Shown in pieces: positions 16,886-27,877 of a DNA stretch of 64,000 bases. This DNA comes from Adiantum capillus-veneris. Taxonomy: Eukaryota; Streptophyta; Polypodiopsida; Polypodiales; Pteridaceae. The stretch covers positions 87,657,278 through 87,721,277 of the forward strand of contig CM043967.1 in the NCBI GenBank assembly GCA_014529385.2, written 5' to 3'. The stretch's first letter is position 1. Every line of letters starts with the position of its first letter. Under the pieces are notes generated by a model, which worked only from the letters and a program-made list of their open reading frames with translations, had not been told where the DNA came from and did no database searches. A program made the position numbers and the translations under genes.

Positions 16886-19800
16886 TTAGGCACCTTAGTT
16901 TTTAGAAACATCGAAGGTTTCCCTACACAAGGCCGAGGAGTGGTAGGGCCGTGGAAATGACCGCTTGAGCGGGAGGATGCCATGGGCGGATCTGCACAAA
17001 AACGGGTGGGGTCAATTCTTTTAAGATCGCAAGAAAGCACAAGACCCTTTTTGACACAGGGCCGAGCCTCGATTTGTAGTAGAGGGCCATCTCTGTTGCC
17101 GTTTGTCTCTCGCGTAGCTTTGTTGCCGCCGCCATTGCTACAGAACGATGTTTTTTTATTTTTATTTTGTTTTTCAAAAGTTCCCTTTGCACATGGGTGC
17201 CCTAATCTTGGGTTACCCCAGCTAGGGATGGCCACCCACGATTTTCGGCAAGCATGCAAGGGCATGCATGAGCCCCGCACCAGGCGCATAATATGATGAA
17301 TGATGCCCTCAGCACTCTCGGGTAGGCATTCGGTTTTCAGTATGAAGAATTCAAAGGAAAACTTTTATAGGCCATCAAGGCCAAGCTCCAATGTGTTACC
17401 CAAGCCATATGTTACTCGCCTGCATGGTGCATCCAAGGACATATGCAAAAGATCATCAGTCAATGGTGACGAAAGTGCTTGACCTCGGACACGAACACGA
17501 ATGGATTATCAGGTTTGCAATTTCACGTTCTTGCATTTTTCATCGCTTTATGTATACAATTGTATTGTAAGACTATGTTTTTATGTTGATTTCGGCCATG
17601 GTGTCCTAGGAGATTATCTACGGGTCCAGTATGACCAAGGTCAACATATTACGTCCAATTTTGGTAGTCATTACCATGATTTGGACTAAGGAGCACGGCT
17701 CCGATAGAGATAACCTCTACATGGGTTTCCATGAGGCATGGTTGTCTCGTAGTAGAGGCAACTCGGGCATGGCCTGTGCCTTATAAGGCAACGGTGATTG
17801 GCAAGGCCCATCATAAATTCGATTCTCAAAAGCAGGCAATGTAGACTGATGAAGTTGAATCCACTGTCGGCCATGTCTATTGAACCAAACATCAGTATCT
17901 GGAAAATCATTTCTCGATTTTCTTTTTGTTGACAACTCATTCGATTCTTCCGGTGGTAAGCTTCATTGGCAGGTGTACTCAATGAGGTAATCTTCGTCGG
18001 TAGGTGTACTGAATGAGGTATGCAGTTGATATTTTTTTATTGAGCATGTGCTTCATAACTATGGTATGCAATGGGCGTCTACGATTGATCACGGATATCA
18101 CTCATAGACTCAAGTAGGTACGAGATGCACATACTTTTCACATATAATTCTATCTTTCCAGCAAGTTTATGAGTAAACAAGGTTTATATTTTGTGAATGA
18201 TTGACACGGTCGACTTTCTTTGGCTTTGACATCTGTTTGTTAGCATAAATATCCTTTAGCTATGAGCTATCAAGACCTCCATAAGTTGTTACGAGAAGCA
18301 AGGCTTCCAATTCGGCATCTTCCATTGAGATTTTCCCATCTGGCTTATGCTATGAGCATAAAACCTTGGAGGAATTTGTCAGTTTGACAACGTATTCTTT
18401 CATTACATGCAAAGAAGGTGTATATGATATACACGACAACTCTCTCTCTCGTGGAGCAGCTATGGCTATGAACCATCTTCCAACGAGTTTTTCCTTCAGA
18501 ATTTCAAGACAACTAGTTACAACGGGATGAACAGGTTAGACAATTTTAAGTTCTGCTTGTTTCTCCATGTTTTCACATTTATTTTGGACAATATTGTATG
18601 TTGTGCAAAGCAAAGTGCTTTGACAGTTTTATGTGAAGCTAGCAAGTCACTTTTTGGCTCTCACGTTTGCGGCCATCACTCTTGACGAGGGCTTACAATT
18701 CTGCATGCAAGGCATGCTAGTTGGGTGGATTTAATTCTACCACCTCATGAGTTATGCTTCCGCTATCACACTCGCAACTCTGTCAAGGACACGATAAGTG
18801 ATGGATTGTTTAGCATAATTTTTGGTGGCTATAACAAACAACAACACTAAAAGGAGCCTAAAAATAGGACTTATTCCACAAGCAAAGTGCCCTATTTAAG
18901 TCATCCTCTTATCGTCACGACCGCTACAAGATCAATGGGTCAAGATGTGGCTTTTGTTTTCTGTTAACTCTCTCGAGGAGAGCATTATACAACCAAAATG
19001 TTGAATGCTTATGGGATAAGATGCACGCTACGCATGAGATGCACACGAGCATGAGCACAATATATACAAGGTAATAACTTAAGAAAAGTTCCTCAGCCCA
19101 GCATTCTCTCTCTCTTGAAGAATAATGAAAACTTTTTAACAATCTTTTGATACCTATTTTGTTTGGGAGTCAGCCTGAGCCAAGGAGCTCTAACTCTCAG
19201 CTAGAAATTGGGCAAGCTTCCCTCTCCTTTAGTCTTCATCGTTCATCGATTGAACACTAATTTCCATAAGGGCTGTGAGCCACACATGGTGGCTAATATT
19301 CATTGTCAAACCTCGGGTATAACCCAGCTGTTGGCATTCCTTGGGTGACTGTTCTTAAGATGGAAGAGATCTACCCAAAGGAGTACACATCGATGTTAAT
19401 GGACAAGCCAGATGTCATTACGGATGTTTAGGGTGCCATTTTTGCACTACATGTTTTCAGTACAACGTTCGAGTTGAGTTTTTGATAACCATAAACTCAT
19501 ATTAGTTGATCTCTACCACGGAGTTTAGATGCAACAAACCATTGTGACAGCATGGCTGTCCATAAGAGCTACGCTTTACACTTGTGTGGATCTCCTCTTC
19601 TCTGTATACCACTACGAGTGTCTGTGGACGCATTGTTTTGGGGTAAGACCTCGCGAGAACTTACTAAATCACCCCATAGGCATTGAGGATCACAATTTGA
19701 TATATTTTCCGTTATACTTTCAAGAAAGAAATTTTTCATCTACCACGTCGTAGCAGAAAAATTCAACTTTTCAAGTTGATTCTCATCATTCTGTACACGG

Positions 19801-21130
19801 CTAACTATGTTGGTTATCGTTACCTGCTAGTTGAACAGTTTCTACAAAGGGTCTTACCACTTGGGGTTTGACTACGTAGATTCTACCGAATGGGTTGGGA
19901 TTGCGAAGGCAACACCCAGGGTTTCCAGTGTAATGTTGCTAGATTTTTTTCATAGGTGGGAGACCTGCTCCTGTGCATTTAAATACGGGTAACTGAAGTT
20001 TCAGTTCAATCCCCAAGGCCATACCAAGGGCATGTCGAAACAAGTATTTTGGGTCGTAGTGTCCAATGTACATTATGCTATTATGAACCACTTGTCGGAT
20101 TTGATTTGGCACATGTTTTCACATGGGATAAAACATGGTCTAGGGACTCAAGGAGTTCTATTTAGCCAGTGTGGAGCAAGGCTAATGAGGGCCCCTCTCA
20201 CTCCCGTCGTAGAGTGTTTGCAGTTAGCTCCACACACAAGTACATCTTGTACTTGTAGGATGTTCTGTTTTTCAGACATCCTTAGTTGAGACATATTCCA
20301 GATGTGATGAATATGAGTCTCTAGGACTGACACTGACACCCACTATTTCAAAAATGTGTCACGACAAAGTCCCTAGGTGCTGGTCACATCTGTTTCCTAG
20401 ACCATTTTTAGTACTACGTATCAGGAGCAATTTTGGTGGCCAAAAATTGTCGGATACTTAGAATGACTTGTTCAGATACAAGTACTACTAAACAACATTA
20501 CAGATGGTTGTTTATACATATAACAAGGCTCTAATTTGTTAATGAAAAAGTCTCATTGTTTCTCCCTAGAATTGATTAATATTTCACCTTCTATTATGGT
20601 TCAAACATTTTAGGAAGGCTTGCAAATGATTGCAGTAGAAAGTATTTAGTTTCTTTTCATAACTTTTTAGATTCCTCTTTATTGTGTACTACGCACATCA
20701 CATTCGCCATAAGTATTGGCAGGGATGATTATGGATATCCAGGTTCGCATTTGTTTTCTTTGCTAAATGATTTGGAACGGCGTGCGTATTCATCAAGTTG
20801 TTTCTTATGAAGCATTTTAAACTCTACGTATAGTATCTCTATGAGATTACTTTTAGTTCTACCAATCACCAATAGAGGTCATGGCCCGGTTTGGGTGCTT
20901 GTGGAATGTTGTACAATATTGTGATCCCTGATTACAAGTCACCTCGAATGACTGTCAGTAAACCATGGAGGAAACACACCTCAGTACTGTAAGTTATCCA
21001 AGGAGATGCAAATTACAAAGTGTAATCTTGGGCTAAAGGATATGCAAAGTTCGTACATTAGCACGAAGCACTCCAATTAATAAGCATTTATTTCTCTTCT
21101 TGGAGTTTACTTACTATCAGTTAACGCATG
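16886..21130. other. Unassigned stretch
   Basis: No reading frame longer than about 135 codons and none that I recognise on either strand. The GC content is higher around 16900-17300 (CpG-containing, ORFs on both strands), then ordinary. It lies between the E1 3' LTR and another decayed LTR element, so old pol sequence is likely but I cannot show it. Confidence 0.4.
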
Positions 21131-21562
21131 TTTGCGACTAGGTTTAATCTCTTCATGTATAATTCAGTTTCTCAACCTTGAACACTCATTAGGGTGGGGT
21201 TGTTTATTGATGATGAAATTTGGGAACAAGTCAAGAGCTTAAACTTGGCTGATGAGTTATGTCAGTAAGTTACTTTCATGGAAAGTGACAAGAGGTACTC
21301 TTTTTGGTACATCTTTGCTGTGATAAACTCATTTACCATGCTCATCAACGTTCTAAATGGAGTCTACACACGATGTTTGGATAGGAACCGTTACCACAAA
21401 TGGTTGCAAATGGACACCAATGTAGAAAATCAAGATGTTACTCTTGGTTTCATTGAACCTCCTACTGAACCGTTGGATCCATGAAGGATGTCACGGTAAA
21501 AAACATTAGTGTTCTTATGAAGATACCATCACTTGTGTTTTCGCGGACTAAAACGCTTCTCC
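21131..21562 (+). pseudogene. Degenerate 3' coding end of an LTR element
   Basis: A short frame at 21278-21484 and degraded coding-like sequence lead directly into a polypurine tract at 21563-21573. The last codons before it (reading FSRTKTLLQGG) resemble the C-terminal ends of some plant gypsy polyproteins that overlap the PPT. No catalytic motif is visible, so the call rests on position. Confidence 0.3.
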
Positions 21563-21828
21563 AAGGGGGGAGTAATGTCAGGACAAGGGTAGGACCGGGC
21601 AGTAGGCCAAGGGCCAGGGACTGAATCGCTCAGTACGGCTAGGAGCCGAGGGCAAGGCATGTGTTAAGGGGACCTACTTGCAAGGGCCAAGGGCTATAAG
21701 TAGGGAGGTTGGGAGGAGAACCACATGCTAGTCTACCCTTTGCCCTTTCACAAAGGGCTCTTTACAATCTAAGAGAGCTGGAGTTAGAAGATAACAAGAA
21801 GGAAGCATCTAAAACGGCAAACAAAATC
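21563..21828 (+). repeat. PPT and LTR-like sequence cut by the copia insertion
   Basis: AAGGGGGGAG at 21564-21573 precedes TGTCAGGACAAGG at 21576, an LTR-like start. Inside is GGGCTATAAGTAGGG (about 21688-21702), a TATA-like box. The right end is uncertain: near 21770 a frame RELELEDNKKEASK already resembles the coiled-coil ORF of E2, which continues beyond the copia element at 24681. Either a rearranged junction or a short LTR ending near 21768. Confidence 0.4.
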
Positions 21829-21910
21829 TGTTGGAATTAGGGTTGCTGAGAAATGCACACAGCTTGGAGAAGATGAAGGAAGTTAAAGGCACACAATAGA
21901 GTGTATGTAT
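21829..21910 (-). repeat. Truncated 3' LTR of the copia element
   Basis: TGTTGGAATTAGGGTTGC and the next about 60 bases match 24451 onward with a few changes; similarity fades at about 21910 where integrase sequence begins. The last codons of the integrase ORF are LTR-derived. Confidence 0.8.
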
Positions 21911-23319
21911 TTTCTGCAGAGTGTTTGTGGCACCAAAGCATATGCTAAATAGCCAAAAACGCGCATGTGCTCAATAGAAGGCTTTCTATCAAGCCATGCT
22001 TCATATGGAGTAAGAGACTGCAAAGCTTTCGTACACATGTTAAGTACATAAGTGGCACACATGATGGCCTCAAACCAAAAATAATGCAACAAAGCTTGAC
22101 TTTTGACAATACATCGTGCCATTTCCATCAGTGACCTATTTTTCCTCTCAGCAACACCATTTTGCTGAGGTGTATAAGGCACTGTACACTGGTGTTTTAT
22201 CCCACGACTAGCCAGAAATGCATTAAATTCATGAGACATATACTCCCCCCCTCGATCGGAATGGAGGGTGCCCATAGTACATTTCGAGACATTTTCAGCC
22301 ATAGCCAGAAATTGTTTGAAGCACATAAAATCTTCGAACTTCACTTTAAGCGGAAATACCCATGCATGCCTGGAGTAATCATCAATGAAAGTCACAAAGT
22401 AAAGGTAATTGCCCAAGGATAGAGTTTGCATGGGCCCACAAACATCACTATGCACAAGTTGCAACCTGCATGTGGCTCGAACTGAACCAGCCTTTGGAAA
22501 CTTAGAATGCTGCATCTTACCCAAAATACAACCTTCACAAACATGTTTGATAGGTGCTTCAAGAGGCGGCAAAGAAGCAACCATATCAGATTTCTGCAAA
22601 CGTAGCAAACTGGCAAAATTCAGATGACCAAAACGTGCATGCCAAAGTTTTGCATCTGAAATAGCCCTTGAATCTGCAACAGCATTTGCAAAATTTTGTC
22701 CACAGTTGTCATACAAAGTGAGCTTATACAACCCATGCCACAAAAGGCGAGATGCAACAATTTCATCACCAAAACTGAGATCATGAACTGTACATCTGTC
22801 ATCCACAAATTTGACTACAAGTCCAAGTCTAGCAAGAGTGGATACAGACAAGAGATTCTTCTTGATCCCAGGTACATAAAGTGCATCAACAAGTGTGAAG
22901 GAACTTCCATTTGCAGCAGCAAGCAAAATCTTTCCAACTCCCTGAACCGGATAAGAGGCATTGTTGGCACAAGTGACTGAATTTCCATGAGGGAGAGACT
23001 CGAGAGAGGTAAACAATTCACGATGTGAGGTAATATGCTTTGTAGCACCACTGTCGAAACACCAAACATGTGAATCTGCAGCAACTGACAAGCATGCATC
23101 ATGGAAAGTAGGATTGTAAGTGCACTCTGCACTAAAAGCCCATTCTGCATCAACATCAACCACACGGTCTCCTTTCACAGAAGACTCAACAATGGCTGCA
23201 TTTTTAGTGGAACGAGCATTTGCAGTGGAACCACCCTCTTTCTTCCTAGCCTCTTTGGCCTTCAACTTAGGACACGACTTGATCAACTGATCATTAGCTT
23301 TACAATAATGGAAAGGCAT
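21883..23319 (-). CDS. Copia gag C-end, protease and integrase (truncated polyprotein)
   Basis: 478 residues. FHYCKANDQLIKSC near the start is a CCHC knuckle with its first Cys changed. The protease has WCFDSGATKHIT (D-S-G-A). The GAG-pre-integrase zinc region follows (LWHARFGHLN ... CEGCILGK), then the integrase core with VHSDVCGP, FIDDYSRHAWVFPLK, TLHSDRGGEY and TPQQNGVAERKNR, giving the D, D and E residues. After PYEAWLDRKPS...VFGYLAYALVP the frame runs into LTR sequence and stops, so RT and RNase H were deleted. Part of gag lies in other frames (23283-24220). This copy cannot move on its own. Confidence 0.88.
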   Translation of the reverse strand: MPFHYCKANDQLIKSCPKLKAKEARKKEGGSTANARSTKNAAIVESSVKGDRVVDVDAEWAFSAECTYNPTFHDACLSVAADSHVWCFDSGATKHITSHRELFTSLESLPHGNSVTCANNASYPVQGVGKILLAAANGSSFTLVDALYVPGIKKNLLSVSTLARLGLVVKFVDDRCTVHDLSFGDEIVASRLLWHGLYKLTLYDNCGQNFANAVADSRAISDAKLWHARFGHLNFASLLRLQKSDMVASLPPLEAPIKHVCEGCILGKMQHSKFPKAGSVRATCRLQLVHSDVCGPMQTLSLGNYLYFVTFIDDYSRHAWVFPLKVKFEDFMCFKQFLAMAENVSKCTMGTLHSDRGGEYMSHEFNAFLASRGIKHQCTVPYTPQQNGVAERKNRSLMEMARCIVKSQALLHYFWFEAIMCATYVLNMCTKALQSLTPYEAWLDRKPSIEHMRVFGYLAYALVPQTLCRKYIHSIVCL

Positions 23320-24220
23320 CTTCTTTTTGCCCTTATCACCAGAATTTCCAGACGAATTGCTACCAACAGAAGCATTAGGAATAGAAGTTTTGCCACTCGT
23401 AGCAGAACCATAAGAAGTGGCCGCATTTCTGTTACCACCCTTTCTTTGAGAAGCAATAAAAGCCTGTTCAACTGCACGCTACCTAGTTCAATTTTTTGGG
23501 AAAGTGACTCTTGCAACAGCAATGTGCATAATGCATGAAACTTTACAACTTCAGGATTTCCTTGGGTCATCAGTCTCCAAGTACTAGCAAAAGTCTGGTA
23601 GGAATCTGGTAAGGCATCAAGAACAGTCTGCACAAGGGAACTGTCTGAAATAACTTCACTTGCAGAAATAAGTTGCTCATTGATATCCTTGACACTAGCA
23701 AGGAAAGTGTCCATATCATCTTCCTCATGCATAATCTTCGACTCCAGCTCTTTACGCAGCAAAGAAATTTTAGCCTCATTCCGACTTGCATAAAGACCGC
23801 TAGAATATCCCAAGCCTGTTTTGCAGATTTTGCTGAACAAACGTGAGGAACAATGGTGCGCTTCACAGAAAACGCAATCAATGCATGAGACTGCGCATCC
23901 TTTACATCCCAACGAGCTTGTTCTGCCATAGCCAAAACAACTCTAATAGCAGTAATCCTTGTAGCAAGACCTGCAACATCCTCAACATCGCCTACATCCT
24001 CAGAACCAGGACATACATCAATGCCTTGCACAATGTTCCAGATGCCCTTTGACACAAGAACGTGTTGCATCATATAAGCCCACATAGGGTAGTTGTCCCC
24101 ATCCAACCTGTCCTCAGCAACAAACATCTTGAACACATCTGTGTTGTTGTCAACTATGGTAAATGTGGCACCTAATGTGAAATCTGCCCAAAAATAGGAG
24201 AAACGGAGCGGTAATGACAC
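23283..24220 (-). pseudogene. Copia gag, frameshifted
   Basis: Two overlapping frames, 24220-23570 and 23912-23283, share one gag. The first has DRLDGDNYPMWAYMMQHVL and a Trp-Asn-Ile motif typical of copia gag N-termini, and SAKQAWDIL. The second continues SRNEAKISLLRKELESKIM and EEDDMDTFLASVKDINEQL, the UBN2-like gag core. A frameshift lies near 23750-23800, where the cited motif pairs abut. The knuckle follows in the next frame at about 23310. Start Met at 24220 is plausible, about 215 bases after the PBS. Confidence 0.75.
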
Positions 24221-24436
24221 GTGCTATATAGCACAAACCGTAGAAATGCAAAAAATGGCACTGACAAAAATGACAAAATAGCCTGTACAGTACTGTCTGT
24301 AATTGAAACGGAGGCCAAAATCTAAGCCCAAAATTTTTTTCAACCTACGAACGCTTGCCAAAGCTCACTAAAATCGGAGAAAGTGAGCAGGCGTGTGCTA
24401 GAGCAGCTAGCGACTAAGCTTGGGAGGACGCAACCT

Positions 24437-24448
24437 GCTCTGATACCA
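24437..24448 (-). other. Copia primer binding site
   Basis: Minus strand TGGTATCAGAGC, complementary to the 3' end of plant initiator tRNA-Met, two bases after the 5' LTR end. Confidence 0.9.
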
Positions 24449-24450
24449 AT

Positions 24451-24675
24451 TGTTGGAATTAGGGTTGCAGAGAAACGCACACAGCTTGGAGAAGATGAAG
24501 GAAGCTCAAGGTGTACAATAGAGAGTGTGTTTCTTAGTATGAAATGGAAAGATAGATAGCCCTAGAGTGATGGGTGTATATGTAATGCTCGGGGGAAAAA
24601 CCTCCTGAAGAGGGAAAAAATGACCCGGCGTCCTAGTGTCTTCACACACATCACTACCACATGTATATGGTAACA
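24451..24675 (-). repeat. 5' LTR of the copia element (225 bp)
   Basis: On the plus strand it runs TGTTGGAATTAGGG to ATGGTAACA, with TGTT/AACA inverted ends. The inner end is fixed by the PBS; the outer end by the near-matching 5-bp flanks. Confidence 0.75.
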
Positions 24676-24680
24676 GAATC

Positions 24681-25164
24681 CTTGCAGCTAAAGCAACAAA
24701 TAGAAGCACTAAATAAGTAACAACTCCAAGCACAATCGGAGTTGCAGAGAGAACAGGAGAATGCAGCCTACTATTACAAGGAAGTGCAACGATTTAACGA
24801 GGCGAACTTCGCATTGCAGATCGAGCAGCAACGTCTCGAGGAGGAGCTAACCAAGAAAGAGAACCAAAATGAGAAGCTACAAGGCTTGTATGCGGTGGTT
24901 AACAGATCTTTGACTCACCTCCTGGCCATACAAGAGACGCCCTCCTCCTCAACGACGACTTCAAGATCTACCTCCTTGAGTCAAGAAATCAAAGAGTTGA
25001 AAGAAGCCTTGAAACAAGATAAATATGACAGACAGATCATGACGGTAGGTCATAGGGCCCTACAACAGTCGAAGGATGAGGAAGTCAAAGAATTAAAACG
25101 GCAATTGGCTGAGGCAAGAGGGGATTTAGCAACTCTGAGAGCAGATCAGCCAAAACATCAGTAA
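24681..25164 (+). CDS. E2 coiled-coil ORF (gag-like, unknown function)
   Basis: The Met-started part is 24742-25164 (140 residues), but the frame is open from 24720, and after one TAA also back to 24681 with LQLKQQIEALNK. It is a long coiled coil: QIEQQRLEEELTKKENQNEKLQ, a Ser/Thr-rich hinge (SSSTTTSRSTS) and a second coil (SQEIKELKEALKQDKYD). The copia element split this gene: RELELEDNKKEASK at about 21770-21815 looks like its upstream part. Coiled-coil N-terminal regions occur in several retroelement gags; no enzyme motif is present. Confidence 0.5.
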
Positions 25165-25230
25165 GCCCCAAGGGAATTTGAGCAGGGAGGAGGATTCGAA
25201 CAATCCACGTTTGAAGCTCATCAAATAGAG

Positions 25231-25584
25231 GTGCCCACTACCAGCATTGAAAAAGGCACACAACAATCTGTAGATCCAGCCACGACATCCACTTTAGAGT
25301 CGACAAGGGATGAAATTCAGCACTGGATCTCAGAAGTAAATGACACTTTTCACAAAGATTATATGCAATATGAACTGAAGGTGCTGGAATCAGTTGCCCT
25401 CCTCATGATCACTCCAGATGAGGTAGTAAAGAATCATGGGCACGAGATGATTGCATTGCCATTAATGGGGAAAGAATTTAGATTATGGCAGCAAAAGATG
25501 CTCCCCGAACTTGAACCAAATAGTAGAAGGGACTACAGAGAGGCTCCTGTTGTGTTACAACCCTTCAGATTCACGCCATCATAG
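25231..25584 (+). CDS. E2 ORF, unrecognised
   Basis: 117 residues, same frame phase shifted from the coiled-coil ORF, with a polar N-terminal part and EIQHWISEVNDTFHKDYM and HEMIALPLMGKEFRLWQQKML. It ends TAG at 25582-25584, after which the open frame continues in pieces to about 25735 (NGLINYQPIKPIIGTLP). No family recognised. It lies between the coiled coil and the terminal domain shared with E1. Confidence 0.35.
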   Translation: MPTTSIEKGTQQSVDPATTSTLESTRDEIQHWISEVNDTFHKDYMQYELKVLESVALLMITPDEVVKNHGHEMIALPLMGKEFRLWQQKMLPELEPNSRRDYREAPVVLQPFRFTPS

Positions 25585-25871
25585 ACAATCAACCCCTCTG
25601 GCGGAAAAAATGGTTTGATCAACTACCAACCGATTAAACCTATTATAGGAACGCTCCCCAGCATCTCAGGATCGACCCCACTTACTATCCCATCAACAGA
25701 CGGTGATCCCGAGACAGTTTTTATCTTTGGCAAAGCAAAATACCGGCAGTGCTAAACTACCCGGTAATCACAAAGCCTCTCAATAACAACCCACCATCCG
25801 AGCAGTACATGACTCAAACTCTAAAAGGGGTAATCAACATGATGAAGGAGATCTGAGATCTCACCTGTCAG

Positions 25872-26318
25872 ATGCTTGTAAAGATTGCCAAAATGCTCAT
25901 CACATGCATTACAGCTTTTCGTGATATCGAAGCAACAGAGCACCCCTGGCAAGTTTTTGTCGAAGGTACGCGGGGCACTTGCTGGAATATGGAGACAAAA
26001 ATCCCAAGCAAGAATTTCATCATGGGATTGTACGCAAGAGCCATGTTTCTGCCCTCTCATTACATGCAGACCTTCGAAGAGGCTTTCATGACAGGCTTCT
26101 TCGAAGTGGACTCTTCCATATTCAATCCAATGACCAAAGATCTGCCAACCCGCCACATTGCCTACCAAAGTACCCTCAGTAATAATCCCTTCAGAGAGGT
26201 GGACACCAAAGTTGAGATTGAAGCAAGAGCTCAGAAATTCAAAAATCTCACTGGAATGCTCGAAAGAAGGAAATATAATTTCTCAGAGAAAGCTTGCACG
26301 AGGACGTGCAATGAATAG
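25872..26318 (+). CDS. E2 terminal domain (conserved with E1), next to the PPT
   Basis: 148 residues. AFRDIEATEHPWQVFV, then LYARAMFLPSHYMQTFEEAF, MTGFFEVDSSIF, and a Lys/Arg-rich tail that ends at the polypurine tract. The E1 counterpart at 15900-16258 has the same order and spacing. A frameshift near 25740-25870 separates it from an upstream part reading NYPVITKPLNNNPPSEQYM. No RT, RNase H or integrase is present in E2. Shared position and sequence in two damaged, independent copies suggest a real protein domain of this element family; its role is unknown. Confidence 0.5.
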   Translation: MLVKIAKMLITCITAFRDIEATEHPWQVFVEGTRGTCWNMETKIPSKNFIMGLYARAMFLPSHYMQTFEEAFMTGFFEVDSSIFNPMTKDLPTRHIAYQSTLSNNPFREVDTKVEIEARAQKFKNLTGMLERRKYNFSEKACTRTCNE

Positions 26319-26720
26319 GAAGGGAGGAATGTTTAGTGGATACAGGCATATATAGATGTATGCACATCAAACCCTATAAACACTCTATTGTTTCAAAGAA
26401 AGCCATGTAATTCAACCTAGGATGAGTTGTAATCGTGATGTAATTAGACAATACCATCTTTACTTCTCTGAGTCTACAACCTTGTAAGAGACCGGATGGT
26501 CCTGGGAAAGCCCCCTTAACTTTTAAAGTCAAAACCCTTAGTTTTGAGGGGAGATTTATCATTAGCTAGAGGAATCAAAAACATGCCTCTTACTACTACC
26601 ACTTGTAATCTTCTTTTCTCTTGAACTGGTAATCAGAATTCGTTTCCGAATAGCATATTGCATCCCTTGTCTCTTGCTCTACAATCTAAGTGTGATCATT
26701 TCCAATTTTGTTGTGGTTCG
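26317..26720 (+). repeat. E2 polypurine tract and 3' LTR (right end not resolved)
   Basis: Purine run AGGAAGGGAGGAA at 26317-26329, then TGTTTAGTGGATACAGG at 26330, a likely LTR start that resembles the E1 LTR start (TGTTAG). Contains a possible TATA (CATATATAGATG, near 26345). The right end is a guess; no second copy is in the window. Confidence 0.4.
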
Positions 26721-27151
26721 CGATGCATTGTTTGTGAGCTAAATGCATTGATTTGGAGGTTAAACTGGTTGTTTTTTATGTTTTGACCATGGATAAGTGT
26801 TTCTATGCTTAAGGAAGACCTTTCCAAGTACTTCTGTTTCAGTTTTCTGCACATTTTTTGTGATAAATCGTGATTTATGTGCCTTCCCAGGTGGTGATAG
26901 AACTTGTTAGGATTGAGCCCTTAAGTGTTTTGATATCTCTCCTTAAGTTTCATGGCATTCCAGATTTGTTTGGATGCCGAAAGGCATGATGACCTAGAAT
27001 GGGGAGATTCGACGCATACTGATTGTCTGACTAGGAAGTGGTTGATTTGCTTTTGTCATAGAATGAGTAGCCTCTGAGTTCACTTTGGTGATATTGACAC
27101 TCTCACTAAGTCTCCGTGCCCCATCCCGAGTCGCTTCCTTGCATATTGACA
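26721..27151. other. Unassigned spacer
   Basis: No recognised feature. It lies between the E2 LTR and the truncated left end of the minus-strand gypsy element. Confidence 0.4.
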
Positions 27152-27574
27152 TTATGTTATTACAAAAGAGCTATGCTGCAGACGTCCGTCGTGGTGACCC
27201 ACTAACACGTACTCATCTATCATAGAAGATGGTTCATTGTGAGTTTCTATGGAAACCGCATTTACTCTCAACCGTCTTGAGAGTGCATCGGCTACTTGAG
27301 TATGCTTGCCATCAATGTGAGCAATATGAAAATGAAATTGTGAAAAAAAATATCCCCACCTCATTTCTTTGTTGGAGAGCTTGATCTGCCTCATGAAGTA
27401 CTTAAGGCTTTGGTGATCTGTCCGCAAAATGACAGGAGTCCCCAATAAATAGTGCGTCCACGAGTCTAAGGCATGTAGAACTACGAGAAGTTCCTTTTCA
27501 TATATGCCTACAGCTTGCTCAATAGGGTCGATCCTTCGAATTTCATAGGCTATGGCGTGCCCTTCTTGGAGCAA
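27152..27574 (-). pseudogene. RNase H of the gypsy element
   Basis: 140 residues. IYEKELLVVLHALDSWTHYLLG and ILRTDHQSLKYF hold the catalytic Glu and Asp, and HIDGKHTQVADALSRR is the C-terminal RNase H signature. It belongs to the usual single RNase H of chromoviruses, unlike the dual set of the Tat-like element. The frame ends at TAA near 27152 and no integrase follows. Confidence 0.85.
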
Positions 27575-27667
27575 AATAGCTCCAAGGCAATCACCACAAG
27601 TGTCACATTGGACCTCAAATGTCTTTGAGAGATCCGACAGTGTAAGAACAGGTTGAGAGATAAGCTT

Positions 27668-27877
27668 TTATGTAAGCTTTTTGAAAGTGTTGTTCTCCTT
27701 AGCATACCATGTATACCTAACGTTTTTCTTTGTTAGGTCATGTAATGGTTCTGTGATTTGTGAGAACTTTTCTATGAAGCGTCTATAGTATGCACACATA
27801 CCTATAAAGCTTCTTGGTTCATGAAGATTCCTTCGATTCGGCCATCCTTTTATTATCTCTAGTTTTGATGGATCCAT
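27668..27877 (-). pseudogene. RT C-terminal/thumb fragment of the gypsy element
   Basis: 69 residues: MDPSKLEIIKGWPNRRNLHE then SFIGMCAYYRRFIEKFSQITEPL, the conserved segment linking RT to RNase H. Frame-shifted from the neighbouring pieces. Confidence 0.85.

Larger units (their letters stand above)
21829..24675 (-). mobile_element. Deleted Ty1/copia element
   Basis: Read on the minus strand: 5' LTR (24675-24451), initiator-tRNA-Met-type PBS, gag, protease, integrase, then an abrupt jump from mid-integrase into the last about 80 bp of an LTR (21829-21910). RT, RNase H and most of the 3' LTR are missing. The flanks AAATC (21824-21828) and GAATC (24676-24680) fit a 5-bp target duplication with one change. 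LTR ends TGTT...AACA are inverted repeats. Confidence 0.85.

Noticed and set aside
16611-17296. Overlapping ORFs on both strands in a GC-richer patch
   Set aside because: No recognisable domain, and open frames on both strands at once suggest composition only.
17300-17982. Adjacent ORFs on both strands near 17.3-18.0 kb as a possible gene
   Set aside because: No motif, no splice structure I could support.
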